64,000 bases of DNA from Panulirus ornatus. Lineage: Eukaryota; Arthropoda; Malacostraca; Decapoda; Palinuridae. Made by a program: the position numbers and the translations under genes. The DNA lies in contig NC_092287.1 in assembly GCF_036320965.1 (NCBI RefSeq), forward strand, positions 6,578,797 through 6,642,796, read 5' to 3'. The notes beneath the pieces are model-generated. The model was not told the origin of the DNA, ran no database searches, and saw only the letters and a list, made by a program, of their open reading frames with translations. Of the stretch, positions 1 through 12,017 are shown piece after piece. The number at the start of each line of letters is the position of its first letter. The first letter of the stretch is position 1.

Positions 1-30
<30 letters not shown>
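1..30. repeat. (TA)n microsatellite at window edge
   Basis: Perfect TA dinucleotide run, cut by the window start. From 31 to 190 the sequence is AT-rich and unassigned. Confidence 0.95.
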
Positions 31-32
<2 letters not shown>

Positions 33-192
33 TAACAGTCAGATGAATCTATTCAGCCTTTTTCTTTTCTTAAATACTGGGAAATAAGTTGATGGATGCC
101 TTCATAATGCATATCATTAACCTAATTAATATTCTAATAATAAAAATAACTGTTCTGGAAAATTCGACATCCTTCCACCAATAACCTTACGT

Positions 193-411
193 TGAATTCG
201 TGACCTGAGAAATCGACATTCGTGACCTGAGAAATCGACATTCGTGACCTCAGAATTCGACATTCGTGACCTCAGAATTCGACATTCGTGACCTCAGAAT
301 TCGACATTCGTGATCTCAAAATTCGACATTCGTGACCTCAGAATTCGACATTCGTGACCTCAAAAATCGACATTCGTGACCTCAAAAATTCGTCATTCGT
401 GACCTCAGAAT
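193..411. repeat. 22-bp minisatellite, about 10 units
   Basis: Tandem units share the core TTCGTGACCTCAGAATTCGA. The first units carry TGACCTGAGAAATC, later ones TGACCTCAGAATTC or TGACCTCAAAATTC. Each unit contains a TGACCT hexamer. Confidence 0.9.
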
Positions 412-464
412 CAGACAGAAGTGTACACCAGTTCTCTAACACCACTGAATTCCTCACCAGTGTC

Positions 465-567
465 GCCTGGCCAGTAGTAACACCACTTAATCTAACACCA
501 CTGGCCAGTGGTTACACCACTTAATCTAACACCACTGGCCAGTGGTTACACCACTTAATCTAACACT
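465..567. repeat. 34-bp minisatellite with 16-bp palindrome
   Basis: About three units. The two complete units contain the perfect palindrome ACCACTGGCCAGTGGT, which could form a hairpin or cruciform. The preceding degenerate unit has lost the symmetry. Confidence 0.85.
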
Positions 568-612
568 GACATCACCAAATGCACAAACGGTTCCCAAGAC
601 ATGCGCCATCAC

Positions 613-616
<4 letters not shown>

Positions 617-645
<29 letters not shown>

Positions 646-775
646 TCCCTTACCGCCTTCGAAGTCGCCACAACGAATAGTCGTGTGAACTATGGCTGTG
701 TCACACACACACACCCACACACACACACACACACACACCCACACACATACACACACACACACCCACACACATACA

Positions 776-813
<38 letters not shown>
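617..813. repeat. (AC)n microsatellite, two blocks
   Basis: An AC tract at 617-645 and a compound AC/ACCC/ATAC tract at 704-813, separated by about 60 bp of unique sequence. Open frames here encode only His-Thr or Cys-Val runs and are not genes. Confidence 0.95.
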
Positions 814-815
<2 letters not shown>

Positions 816-898
816 GCGTACGTATCCACAAAGATATTCGCAGCTGCAATTCAAGTCTATTGGAACCCGGAAATAACAAATAAAAAATGTAAGGCAAC

Positions 899-900
<2 letters not shown>

Positions 901-992
<92 letters not shown>

Positions 993-1050
993 TAGATAGA
1001 TAGATGGATAGATACACAGATAGACTGATGGATAGATAGATAGGCGAATA
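901..1050. repeat. (TA)n followed by (GATA)n microsatellite
   Basis: A TA run to about 955 passes directly into GATA repeats to about 990, then degenerate GATA/GATG words to 1050. Confidence 0.93.
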
Positions 1051-1057
1051 GATATGG

Positions 1058-1160
1058 TTGTACAGACTGGAGGAGGGAGTCGGTCACTTAGCGTCACATG
1101 ACACAGGTGTCGAGCACTGGTGGGAATCCGTGGGTTCGAACCCTGCAAAAAAAAAAAGGA
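1058..1160 (+). mobile_element. Possible tRNA-derived SINE fragment
   Basis: GGGTTCGAACCCTG at about 1132-1145 resembles a tRNA B box (pol III promoter element) and is followed at once by an A-rich tail to 1180. No convincing A box is visible upstream, so this could also be a chance match. Confidence 0.35.
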
Positions 1161-1258
1161 GAGAAAAAAAAAAAAAAAACGCGTTTTCTGAACCCACCTT
1201 CTATCCCGTCATGTCCTATGACCCATCATGCGTCATGGCGCTACGCCTTTCTGGGGGG

Positions 1259-1259
<1 letters not shown>

Positions 1260-1327
<68 letters not shown>
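1260..1327. repeat. (AG)n microsatellite
   Basis: Uninterrupted AG run, one of more than twenty long homopurine/homopyrimidine dinucleotide tracts in the window. Confidence 0.95.
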
Positions 1328-1330
<3 letters not shown>

Positions 1331-1429
1331 GGGGTGTCCATGACACACTACTATCAAATCGGCAGAGTTATGCCCAAGATACGTTATCGCCCCAGTGATA
1401 ACAGACACGAGAAATGACACCTTTTCCTT

Positions 1430-1545
1430 CCCCCCCCCCCCCCCCCCCCTCCCCGAGGAGGAGCGCGCGCGCGCGTTTTTTTTTTTTTTCGTTTTTTCCC
1501 CCCAAGGACTACGGCCGGGCCGACCCCACTGGGGGGGGGGGAAGC
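1430..1545. repeat. Homopolymer cluster (C, CG, T, G runs)
   Basis: Poly-C of about 18, a CG alternation of about 12, poly-T of about 14 and a G run near 1532 sit in about 110 bp. Run lengths here are prone to sequencing error. Confidence 0.85.
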
Positions 1546-1554
1546 TGCCAAGAT

Positions 1555-2240
<686 letters not shown>

Positions 2241-2619
2241 CACGGGGCCAGAGGGAATACAAGCCAACGTGGCAGGTCAACCCAGGTCAGCCATACACCG
2301 TGGTGGGTGCTGGGAGGCCATGATGGTTAAGGGCGGGGTCTGGTCAGAGCATGGCGCGCGCGCGCGCTCTCCCTCCTCCTCCTCCTGGAATTAATTTCTC
2401 GTACAATAATAACATTATCTACCTTCCTCATTCTGCTATGTAATTTACTCATGCTAATCATCAATTGGGCCAGTATACGAACTGCCCAAATGAGGGGTAG
2501 GGTGGTTAGCGCCTGTCGCTCAGGCAATACTAATATTAAACGATAACTGAAAAAAAATTAAAAAAAAAGAATGAAAAAATTACGTTAAAAATTCTAAATA
2601 AAACTTTCCTTGGGGGTGG

Positions 2620-4646
2620 GGGGGCTGAACAGCTTACCCGCCAGCTTTCCTGGGGGGGGCACAGCTTACCCCACCAGCTTTCCTGGGGGTGGGGGGGAAC
2701 AGCTTACCCCGCCAGCTTTCCTGGGGGGGGGGAACAGCTTACCCGCCAGCTTTCCTGGGGAGGGGGGGAACAGCTTACCCCACCAGCTTTCCTGGGGAGG
2801 GGGGGAACAGCTTACCCCACCAGCTTTCCTGGGGGGAACAGCTTACCCCGCCAGCTTTCCTGGGGAGGGGGGGAACAGCTTACCCCACCAGCTTTCCTGG
2901 GGAGGGGGGGAACAGCTTACCCCACCAGCTTTCCTGGGGAGGGGGGGAACAGCTTACCCCACCAGCTTTCCTGGGGGGAACAGCTTACCCCGCCAGCTTT
3001 CCTGGGGGGGAACAGCTTACCCCACCAGCTTTCCTGGGGGGGAACAGCTTACCCCGCCAGCTTTCCTGGGGGGACAGCTTACTCCGCCAGCTTTCCTGGG
3101 GGGGAACAGCTTACCCCGCCAGCTTTCCTGGGGGGGAACAGCTTACCCCACCAGCTTTCCTGGGGAGGGGGGGAACAGCTTACCCCACCAGCTTTCCTGG
3201 GGAGGGGGGGAACAGCTTACCCCACCAGCTTTCCTGGGGAGGGGGGGAACAGCTGACCCCACCAGCTTTCCTGGGGAGGGGGGGAACAGCTTACCCCACC
3301 AGCTTTCCTGGGGAGGGGGGGAACAGCTTACCCCACCAGCTTTCCTGGGGGGAACAGCTTACCCCGCCAGCTTTCCTGGGGAGGGGGGGAACAGCTTACC
3401 CCACCAGCTTTCCTGGGGAGGGGGGGAACAGCTTACCCCACCAGCTTTCCTGGGGAGGGGGGGAACAGCTTACCCCACCAGCTTTCCTGGGGGGAACAGC
3501 TTACCCCGCCAGCTTTCCTGGGGGGGAACAGCTTACCCCACCAGCTTTCCTGGGGGGGAACAGCTTACCCCGCCAGCTTTCCTGGGGGGACAGCTTACTC
3601 CGCCAGCTTTCCTGGGGGGGACCAGCTTACCCCGCCAGCTTTCCTGGGGGGGAACAGCTTACCCCACCAGCTTTCCTGGGGGGAACAGCTTACCCCACCA
3701 GCTTTCCTGGGGGGGAACAGCTTACTCCGCCAGCTTTCCTGGGGGGGGACAGCTTACCCCACCAGCTTTCCTGGGGGGGAACAGCTTACCCCGCCAGCTT
3801 TCCTGGGGGGGAACAGCTTACCCCGCCAGCTTTCCTGGGGGGGAACAGCTTACCCCACCAGCTTTCCTGGGGGGGAACAGCTTACCCCGCCAGCTTTCCT
3901 GGGGGGGAACAGCTTACCCCGCCAGCTTTCCTGGGGGGGAACAGCTTACTCCGCCAGCTTTCCTGGGGGGGGACAGCTTACCCCACCAGCTTTCCTGGGG
4001 GGGAACAGCTTACCCCGCCAGCTTTCCTGGGGGGGAACAGCTTACTCCGCCAGCTTTCCTGGGGGGGAACAGCTTACCCCGCCAGCTTTCCTGGGGGGGA
4101 ACAGCTTACCCCGCCAGCTTTCCTGGGGGGGAACAGCTTACCCCGCCAGCTTACCCCACCAGCTTTCCTGGGGGGGAACAGCTTACCCCGCCAGCTTTCC
4201 TGGGGGAACAGCTTACCCCACCAGCTTTCCTGGGGGGGAACAGCTTACCCCGCCAGCTTTCCTGGGGGGGAACAGCTTACCCCGCCAGCTTTCCTGGGGG
4301 GGAACAGCTTACCCCGCCAGCTTACCCCACCAGCTTTCCTGGGGGGGAACAGCTTACCCCACCAGCTTTCCTGGGGAGGGGGGGAACAGCTTACCCCGCC
4401 AGCTTTCCTGGGGGGGAACAGCTTACCCCACCAGCTTTCCTGGGGAGGGGGGGAACAGCTTACCCCACCAGCTTTCCTGGGGAGGGGGGAACAGCTTACC
4501 CCGCCAGCTTTCCTGGGGGGAACAGCTTACCCCGCCAGCTTTCCTGGGGAGGGGGGGAACAGCTTACCCCGCCAGCTTTCCTGGGGGGAACAGCTTACCC
4601 CGCCAGCTTTCCTGGGGGGGAACAGCTTACCCCACCAGCTTTCCTG
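2620..4646. repeat. About 30-37-bp G-run minisatellite, about 65 units
   Basis: Units carry AACAGCTTACCCCRCCAGC, then TTTCCT and a G run of variable length: GGGGGG, GGGGGGG, or GGGGA followed by G7. Changes in G-run length shift the frame, so the 745-codon open frame cycles through LSWGG, AFLGG and SFPGG versions of the same unit and is not a gene. Long-range duplications are visible: a block at 2831 recurs at 3347 (offset 516 bp), and a unit-junction deletion at 4141 recurs at 4312 (offset 171 bp). Confidence 0.97.
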
Positions 4647-4706
4647 AGCTCGTCGCTCATAACGCGAGTCAAAAGCTGTGGGTTCAACACATCTTCGAGA
4701 CTTAGG

Positions 4707-4835
<129 letters not shown>

Positions 4836-5204
4836 GGGGGTGTATGACGATACAACACTTCCAAAATACGTGCGTTGCAGTGTGTTGAATAATACACGGG
4901 AGAGATTAAAGCTTATTTAGTCTTTAAGATGAGAGGACAAACAAACAAATAAATAAATAAATAGATAAACAAAAACAGCTACGTTGCCTTAAATATCAAA
5001 AGAACATAAACATGTGCACTTGTCTGAAAATGAACAAAAAAGGCGGTGGGCCGTTTAGGTAGATGGAGTATACGGGGCCATTTAAGCAGTAAGGGTAAAA
5101 GGTGGCCATTTATGCACACTGAAAAGGGACATTTCCACAGTGTGAACGTTTATGCAGCGATCACAATGGCCATTTGTGTAGTGAGAGTTTGGAAGCCCTT
5201 TGTA

Positions 5205-5690
5205 TAGTAAGTGTTGGAGCCATTTATGCAGAGAGTGTTGGAGCCATTTATGCGGTGACAGTGTTGGAGCCATTTATGCGGTGACAGTGTTGGAGCCCTT
5301 TATGCGGTGACAGTGATGGAGCCATTTATGCAGTGTTGGAGCCATTTATGCAGTGTTGGAGCCATTTATGCAGTGTGGCCATTTATGCAGTGAAAGGGTT
5401 GGAGCCATATATAGTGTAGCCATACATGTAGTGTTAAAGCCATTTATGCAGTGTGGCCATTTACGCAGTGAGTGTTGGAGCCATTTATGCAGCTAGTGCT
5501 GGAGCCATTTATGCAGTGAGTGCTGGAGCCATTTATGCAGTGAGTGCTGGAGCCATTTATGCAGTGAGTGCTGGAGCCAATTATGCAGTGAGCGTTGGAG
5601 CCACTTATGCAGTGAGTGCTGGAGCCATTTATGCAGTGAGTGCTGGAGCCATTTATGCAGGGACAGTGATGTGGCCATTTATACAGTGAT
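5205..5690. repeat. About 24-bp minisatellite (GGAGCCATTTATGCAGTG)
   Basis: About 18 units built on GGAGCCATTTATGCAGTG with a GTGTT, GTGCT or GTGACAGT linker. The right half (5465-5660) is regular at 24 bp, giving open frames on both strands with 8-residue periodicity. The left half is degenerate, with 15-28 bp spacing. Confidence 0.93.
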
Positions 5691-5858
5691 AACACGTATG
5701 GTCTTAGCATTATCTTAAACCCCTTTCTCAAAGAGTTCAAGATATTGCCCTTAGCGGTCAAAATCTTGATTAGGGGCAGGCTGTTGGCGGCTTTAACGAC
5801 CCCTGATCATCTCGAGCCCCAACCACCGCTCGAACCTCACTCAAACAAGATGTTCTGA

Positions 5859-5950
5859 GAGAGAGAGAGAGAGAGAGAGACCCGTGTTATCAGCGTCTGA
5901 GTCTGAGAGATAAGGCCAGAATCGTTATCTCATCCCCCCCCCTCCACGGC

Positions 5951-6022
<72 letters not shown>
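5859..6022. repeat. (AG)n then (CT)n microsatellites
   Basis: A short AG run (5859-5880) and a long CT run (5951-6022) form an imperfect inverted pair separated by about 70 bp. Confidence 0.93.
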
Positions 6023-6025
<3 letters not shown>

Positions 6026-6256
6026 AACAACCCGTTTTTCCAGATACCAAACAAGGCACTTCAACCAACGCGGGACACCGTACTTAATCACCCCAGTGAC
6101 CTCCTCCCTATTTACCTACTGACCTCCCCCCCAGCGTTGCATAATCCACGTTTCGCCTCCCAACGAAAACGGAGGGTCGTCCACCAATGGTACCTCCCTC
6201 TTCCCGTTTTCCTCCCTGGAGTATGTACGGGTCTGCCCAGGACACAACACACCCAC

Positions 6257-6572
6257 CCTACCACCACTCTACCACCACCACACCACTCTACCACCACACC
6301 ACCACTCTACCACACTACCACCACTCTACCACCCTACCACCACTCTACCACCACACCACCACTCTACCACCACTACCACCCTACCACCACTCTACCACCA
6401 CACCACCACTCTATCACCACCACACCACCACTCTACCACCACTACCACCACTACCACCACCACCGCCACCCTACCACCACTCTACCACCACCACCACCAC
6501 TCTACCAACACCACCACACCACCACTCTACCACCACACCACCACTCTACCACCCTAACACCACCCTACCACA
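6257..6572. repeat. CTACCACCA-rich minisatellite
   Basis: Irregular tandem array of CTACCACCACTCTACCACC words. Translation gives Thr/Pro/His-rich frames of no predicted function. Confidence 0.9.
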
Positions 6573-6782
6573 AGGACAACAGGATGCGTTTTGCGCGCGT
6601 CCTTAGCCCAGCTTACGGGAGGGTACGTCATGGTGAAGGACAGCACAGCGCTGGCTCATACCCACACACCAACACTACACCTGCGCAATTATGACATCAA
6701 TTATGACATCAATCTGCGCATGAAAGGTGGAGAAACGGACTATCATAGAAGGGTTTCCTATACACATACGACTATATTGACT

Positions 6783-6784
6783 GA

Positions 6785-6851
<67 letters not shown>

Positions 6852-6933
6852 TATAATAATTTCATATATTCTACAAATATATTCCGTTAGTGTAGAACGC
6901 ATCACCTTTTAAATCAATTCGTAGCGAGAACGT

Positions 6934-6970
<37 letters not shown>
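6783..6970. repeat. (ACT)n, (AAT)n and (TA)n microsatellites
   Basis: An ACT run passes directly into AAT at about 6815 and ends at about 6853. A separate TA run occupies 6935-6970. Confidence 0.93.
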
Positions 6971-6973
<3 letters not shown>

Positions 6974-7193
6974 TGAGATGTGTATATAGGTCTCGGAATC
7001 ACCATGACCAACTGAAACACATGATCCATAATCATCTCGTGTGTCGTTATAACACGACACTAACGACCACGAGCGACCCCCTTTGGCCAACGGCAGGCCC
7101 GAAGCCCAAAGGACCGACCAATCACAAACCCCATCGTTGGCCAACTACCACATCAGAGGGAAAACTGTCTCAAAAATGTGGGCTTAGAGGCAG

Positions 7194-7195
<2 letters not shown>

Positions 7196-7257
<62 letters not shown>

Positions 7258-7300
7258 CCTGCTGGAGGGAGGGGGGGGGGGGGGGGGAGGAGGGGGGCTG
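7196..7300. repeat. (GT)n microsatellite and G-run
   Basis: GT run 7196-7256, followed within 10 bp by a G-rich tract (GGAGGG plus a G run of about 20). Confidence 0.93.
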
Positions 7301-7545
7301 ATAAAACCTTAAAAAAAAAGGAATCAGACATACAGACAGACAGACCCAAAAGGAAAATATAATACTTCCGCTCACCTACAACTAGGATGGTGAAGATGAT
7401 GTCCCCCCGTCATCCATACTGCTCACTTGTTAAGGTAGACGGCTGGAGGAAATGACTGCCTTCCCCCTTGTAACTCCCACGAGTTAGAAACACAAAAGGA
7501 AGAAAGAAGAAAGAAGAAAGAAGAAAGAAAAAAAGAAAGAAGAAA

Positions 7546-8236
7546 GTTAAGAGTAAATGTGAATATGAGCAAGGTTATTAGGTACAGTAGGGTTGAGGGT
7601 CAAGTCAACTGGGAGGTAAGTTTGAATGGAGAAAAACTGGAGGAAGTGAAGTGTTTTAGATATCTGGGAGTGGATTTGGCAGCGGATGGAACCATGGAAG
7701 CGGAAGCAAATCATAGGGTGGGGGAGGGGGCGAAAATCCTGGGAGCCTTGAAGAATGTGTGGAAGTCGAGAACATTATCTCGGAAAGCGAAAATGGGTAT
7801 GTTTGAAGGAATAGTGGTTCCAACAATGTTGTATGGTTGCGAGGCGTGGGCTATAGATAGAGTTGTGCGGAGGAGGGTGGATGTGCTGGAAATGAGATGT
7901 TTGAGGACAATATGTGGTGTGAGGTGGTTTGATCGAGTAAGTAATGTAAGGGTAAGAGAGATGTGTGGTAATAAAAGGAGTGTGGTTGAGAGAGCAGAAG
8001 AGGGTGTTTTGAAATGGTTTGGTAACATGGAGAGAATGAGTGAGGAAAGATTGACCAAGAGGATATATGTGTCAGAGGTGGAGGGAACGAGGAGAAGTGG
8101 GAGACCAATTTGGATGTGGAAAGATGGAGTGAAAAAGATTTTGAGTGATCAGGGCCTGAACATGCAGGAGGGTGAAAGGCGTGCAAGGAACAGAGTGAAC
8201 TGGAACGATGTGGTTGACGTGCTTTCAATGGATTGA
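7546..8236 (+). pseudogene. RTE-like LINE ORF2 C-terminal part
   Basis: The open frame starts in LRVNVN (the segment after RT motif C) at about 7546, just after an AAGA repeat, and runs to a stop at 8236. The Met at 7559 is internal to the family frame, as the 23-24 kb copy shows, so no native start is present. Visible landmarks are FRYLGVDLA, VVPTMLYGCEAW, LEMRCLRTICGVRW, WFGNMERMSEERLTKR and GRPIWMWKDGV. These are typical of the region beyond the RT thumb in RTE-type and related non-LTR retrotransposons. The RT catalytic core and endonuclease are missing through 5' truncation, so the piece cannot be an autonomous element. The frame has no internal stop, suggesting recent insertion. RTE assignment rests on overall resemblance. 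Confidence 0.88.
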
Positions 8237-8614
8237 ACCAGGGCGTGTGAAGCGTCTGGGGTAAACCATGGAAAGTTCTGTGGGGCCTGGACGTGGAAAG
8301 GGAGCTGTGGTTTCAGTGCATTATACATGACAGCCTAGCGCTACCTCGCGCACATGCGGGGGGAGGGGGTTGTTATTTCATGTGTGGCGGGGTGGCGATG
8401 GGGATGAATAAAGGCAGACAGTATGAATGATGTACATGTGTATACATGTAAATCTTTGTGTGTGTATACATATGTATACGTTGAGATGTATAGGTATGTA
8501 TATTTGCGTGTGTGGACGTGTATGTATATACATGTGTATATGTGGGTGGGTTGGGCTATTCTTTCGTCTGTTTCCTTGCGCTACCTCTCTAACGCGGGAG
8601 ACAGCGACAAAGCA
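7546..8614 (+). mobile_element. 5'-truncated RTE-like LINE with 3' UTR
   Basis: This comprises the ORF2 remnant plus a roughly 380-bp 3' UTR. The UTR holds GCGCTACCTCGCGCACATGC (about 8339), GTTATTTCATGTGTGGCGGG, a TGTA/CATG-rich stretch, and the terminal motif GCGCTACCTCTCTAACGCGG followed by GAGACAGCGACAAAG. It ends in a short TA tail. The same 3' UTR recurs at 35.4-35.9 kb, and in reverse at 23.2 kb. 5' truncation and a microsatellite tail fit target-primed reverse transcription. Confidence 0.87.
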
Positions 8615-8921
8615 ATATATATATATATCCTCATAGAGATATCGCCCTTGAGAATCAGTCTTAGGAGAAACAAGTCAGAACTTGGTAATTATAAGAGATA
8701 AAAGCCCCACTTTACAACGACCCCAACAAAACACCTCCTCTTCTTTTTTTCTTTCCTTTCTCTCCAACAGGAGAAGTCGAGCGTGTGCAGCCTGCATGAG
8801 GCAGGAGCGCCACATCATCTCCCCCTACGTTCATTCCACTCACGCCACTGGAGCACGTCTTCATCATCTCTGGGTCCGCGCGTCGCCCGGCATGAGGAAG
8901 CATACGTCATCAGCATCACTG

Positions 8922-8925
<4 letters not shown>

Positions 8926-9009
<84 letters not shown>

Positions 9010-9087
9010 AGCAGCATGACTATATAAAAATCGACATTGAACACCCACCCCCTCCACTACCCCACACACACACACACACACACACAC
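8926..9087. repeat. (AG)n then (AC)n microsatellites
   Basis: AG run 8926-9008 and AC run 9064-9087. The 8640-8925 stretch has no recognisable gene. Confidence 0.94.
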
Positions 9088-9148
9088 TTCCCCCCTTTGA
9101 GTACTGGGGGAGGGGGGGGTAAGGTTTAAAGGCTAGGACTTTTATATC

Positions 9149-9571
9149 TAAGGGTCGTACCGTCGTGTGCCAGGGTCGTAGTGGTGTGCTTAAGGGTCGT
9201 ACCGTCGTGCTCAAGGGTCATACCGACGTGCTCAAGGGTTGTAATGTCGTGCTCAAGGGTCGTACCGTCGTGCTCAAGGGTCGTACCGTCGTGCTAAAGG
9301 GTCGCACCGTCGTGCTCAAGGGTCACACCGTCGTGCTCAAGGGTCGTACCGTCGTGCTCAAGGGTCGTACCGTCGTGCTCAAGGGTCGTACCGTCGTGCT
9401 CAAGGGTCGTACCGTCGTGTGCCAGGGTCGTAGTGGTGTGCTCAAGGGTCGCACCGTCGTGCTCAAGGGTCGTACCGTCGTGCTCAAGGGTCGTACCGTA
9501 GTGCTCATGGGTCACACGGTCGTGTTCAAGGGTCGTGACATCGTGTTCAAGGGTCGTGACATCGTGTTCAA
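9149..9571. repeat. 21-bp minisatellite, family A, about 20 units
   Basis: Consensus core GGTCGTACCGTCGTGCTCAA. A variant pair (GTGTGCCAGGGTCGTAGTGG) occurs near both 9167 and 9417, about 250 bp apart, suggesting a block duplication of 12 units. The 21-bp period keeps frames open on both strands. The same monomer forms arrays at 46.5 and 61.1 kb. Confidence 0.95.
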
Positions 9572-9777
9572 AATCATCATAAAATTCCCACGATCGAAAA
9601 TTTCAAAATTTAATTCCTTGAAAATGTTCCCCATTTTAAAACTTAAAACTTAAAACACGGAGATTTAACATTAGCCTTTGAAAATTTAATGTTTCTAAAA
9701 ATCAACCAAAAAATTTATATAAAAAAACCAAATTTACAATGGAAATTCATCCACAGAAAACGTTTCTGGATTCCCTG

Positions 9778-9942
9778 CTTCCGTGGTGCTGTGGTTACCG
9801 TTACCAGGTAATGAGTCAGCACGGGACAGCCCACGATCAGACCCGTATGGGTTCGAATCCTGGGTGTGGCAGTTGGCCCACACCCAACCCAGGTGTTCAT
9901 CCTCCCCTCAGGTTTTGGTCGATAAACGGATACCAGACAGAT
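9778..9942 (+). mobile_element. tRNA-derived SINE (family V1)
   Basis: The left part is tRNA-like: GTGCTGTGGTTACCG could serve as an A box, and GGGTTCGAATCCTGG at about 9849 matches the pol III B-box consensus. A non-tRNA body follows (GTGTGGCAGTTGGCCCACAC, then CAGGTGTTCATCC and a GGTCGATAAACGG motif). It ends at a GT microsatellite. Related copies lie at 26.7 kb (minus, tail only) and 27.6 kb (plus). Confidence 0.7.
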
Positions 9943-9944
9943 TG

Positions 9945-9945
<1 letters not shown>

Positions 9946-9983
<38 letters not shown>

Positions 9984-10007
9984 TACATACACAGAAGTAC
10001 ATAGTAC

Positions 10008-10060
<53 letters not shown>
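9946..10060. repeat. (GT)n and (TA)n microsatellites
   Basis: GT run 9946-9980 directly abuts the SINE tail. TA run 10009-10060. Confidence 0.94.
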
Positions 10061-10062
<2 letters not shown>

Positions 10063-10489
10063 AAGTTAAGAGACGGGGAGCAACATAAACGTAAAAAATA
10101 AGAGAATAAAACAATAAAATCTGCCCCCGTAACACACAAGCAATAATCTCATACAAAGAGAGAGAGAAAAAAAATAAAGTCAAGTAGCAACGAAAACGGG
10201 TTAATAATAATAATAAAAAAAATAGAGTGGACCCAACAATGACAGAATTAGTATGAGCATTAAGTCTCCTCACGTCTGCTGACCGAGACATGGCAGGAGG
10301 TGAGGTGATAATCTAACAAAAGATTACTAAAGAAATAAATCATATTTGGTATATCTTGTTTTTTTTTTTTTAGATTTAGAAATCTCTGCAATATCTAAAT
10401 TCCGAGGGTTTGAATCTCAGTGAGCGGGTCCGAGTCTGGTACATTGAGACGTTTAAACTCATCCACTGAATGCCTTTTCAATAATAACG

Positions 10490-10850
10490 CTTGTACCACC
10501 CTCGTAACTACCTTTTAACCACTACCACAGTAACTACCACCACCAGCAACCACCACCATCACTAGCAACCACAACTACTAGCAACCACAACGACTAGCAA
10601 CCACCACCACTAGCAACCACCACTACCACCAGCAACCACCACCAGCAGCAACCACCACCACGAGCAACCACAACTACTAGCACCACCACTAGCAACCACA
10701 ACCACCAGGAACCACCACCACCAGCAACCACAACCACCAGCAACCACCACTACCACCAGCAACCACAACCACTAGCAACTAGCAACCATCACCACCAGCA
10801 ACCACTACCACTAGCAACCACTACCACCAGCAACCACCATCCCCACCACA
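10490..10850. repeat. CAACCACCA/CTAG minisatellite
   Basis: Irregular array of AGCAACCACCACCACTAGC words with 12-24 bp spacing. Confidence 0.88.
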
Positions 10851-10859
10851 ACTAACCAC

Positions 10860-11300
10860 ACGACCACCATAGAAGCTAGGACCCCACCCACCCAAAACAC
10901 AAGCAGGCAGCGGAGGAAGGACGCGAGAGCCAGCGACAAGATAAGCTGGGGGAGAAAGCCAGCCTGACACAACCAGGTCTCTCCAGAGGAGGAGGAGGAG
11001 GATGGAGCTGGCTGGCATCTCACCCACACTCCTTCTAGCTTACCTTGGTCCCCTTCTGCGCCCATGTCCCTCAGGTATGCCTCATTCTCTCGGTACATCC
11101 CTCCCTCATCCATCCTCTATCCTCACCAGGAAGGTGCTCGGGGCATTTCGCTCCCAGCCTAGCCTCTGTTGTCTCAGGGGATAGAGCGAGGGGGAGCGAG
11201 GAGCGGGCTAGGTTAATTCGTCCCCTTCTGTACATCCTTCTGGTCTGTGAGGACCTTCGTGTTGGATCCTACCTGACGCTGTCGTGTGTGGGGATGAACC
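10860..11300. other. Unassigned, no recognisable gene
   Basis: Mixed-composition sequence with open frames up to about 174 codons that show no domain I recognise. A GGAGGAGGAGGAGG run lies near 10986. A distal exon cannot be excluded. Confidence 0.4.
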
Positions 11301-11309
11301 AGTCTCCCC

Positions 11310-11317
11310 ACTCTCTC

Positions 11318-11364
<47 letters not shown>
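11310..11364. repeat. (TC)n microsatellite
   Basis: Uninterrupted TC run. The 11365-11580 flank is unassigned. Confidence 0.94.
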
Positions 11365-11366
<2 letters not shown>

Positions 11367-11588
11367 GGTGCTCCCTAGCCCGTATACTATCCCAAGGGTC
11401 TATTGATCTTAAAGCAGATCTTGGCCCCCTCCTCCCCCATAAACTAGGGGGGGTAACTGTCAACCCTTGTCTCTGGGGGGAGGGGGGAACGTCTGTCTAT
11501 CTCTTCGCGAGGGCTTCCTCAAGATCTCTCTCTGAGAGGGAAGGTCTGTCTACTTGGACCGTCTCATAACCTCCTTCCTATACCCAGT

Positions 11589-11595
11589 TTACACA

Positions 11596-11649
<54 letters not shown>

Positions 11650-11677
11650 GCACACCCACGTACACACACACACACAA

Positions 11678-11722
<45 letters not shown>
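11589..11722. repeat. (AC)n microsatellite with AAAGCACAC interruptions
   Basis: AC array interrupted twice by CACAAAGCACAC. The 11723-12015 flank is unassigned. Confidence 0.94.
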
Positions 11723-11726
<4 letters not shown>

Positions 11727-12017
11727 GTGGGAATTCAAAGACTGAAAACGACGCTCTCATAAATTCCGACAGACGAGTGGCCACGGGAGACGAAGGTGGG
11801 TTGGACTTCGTGAAGACAGGACAAATTACGAGACACGAACCTAATCTGTGTCGCTGGACACGTGTGAACAAGGAGGGAGGAGGAGGGAGGAGGAGGAGGA
11901 GGATACGAAGGATAGACACTATTCCCCTTGACGATGGACAGCCTTAACTGTTATGTAAGTGCTGGGTGACCCAAGACATAAAAAGTTAAAAAAAAACTCG
12001 CACGGGGTAAAGAAAAA

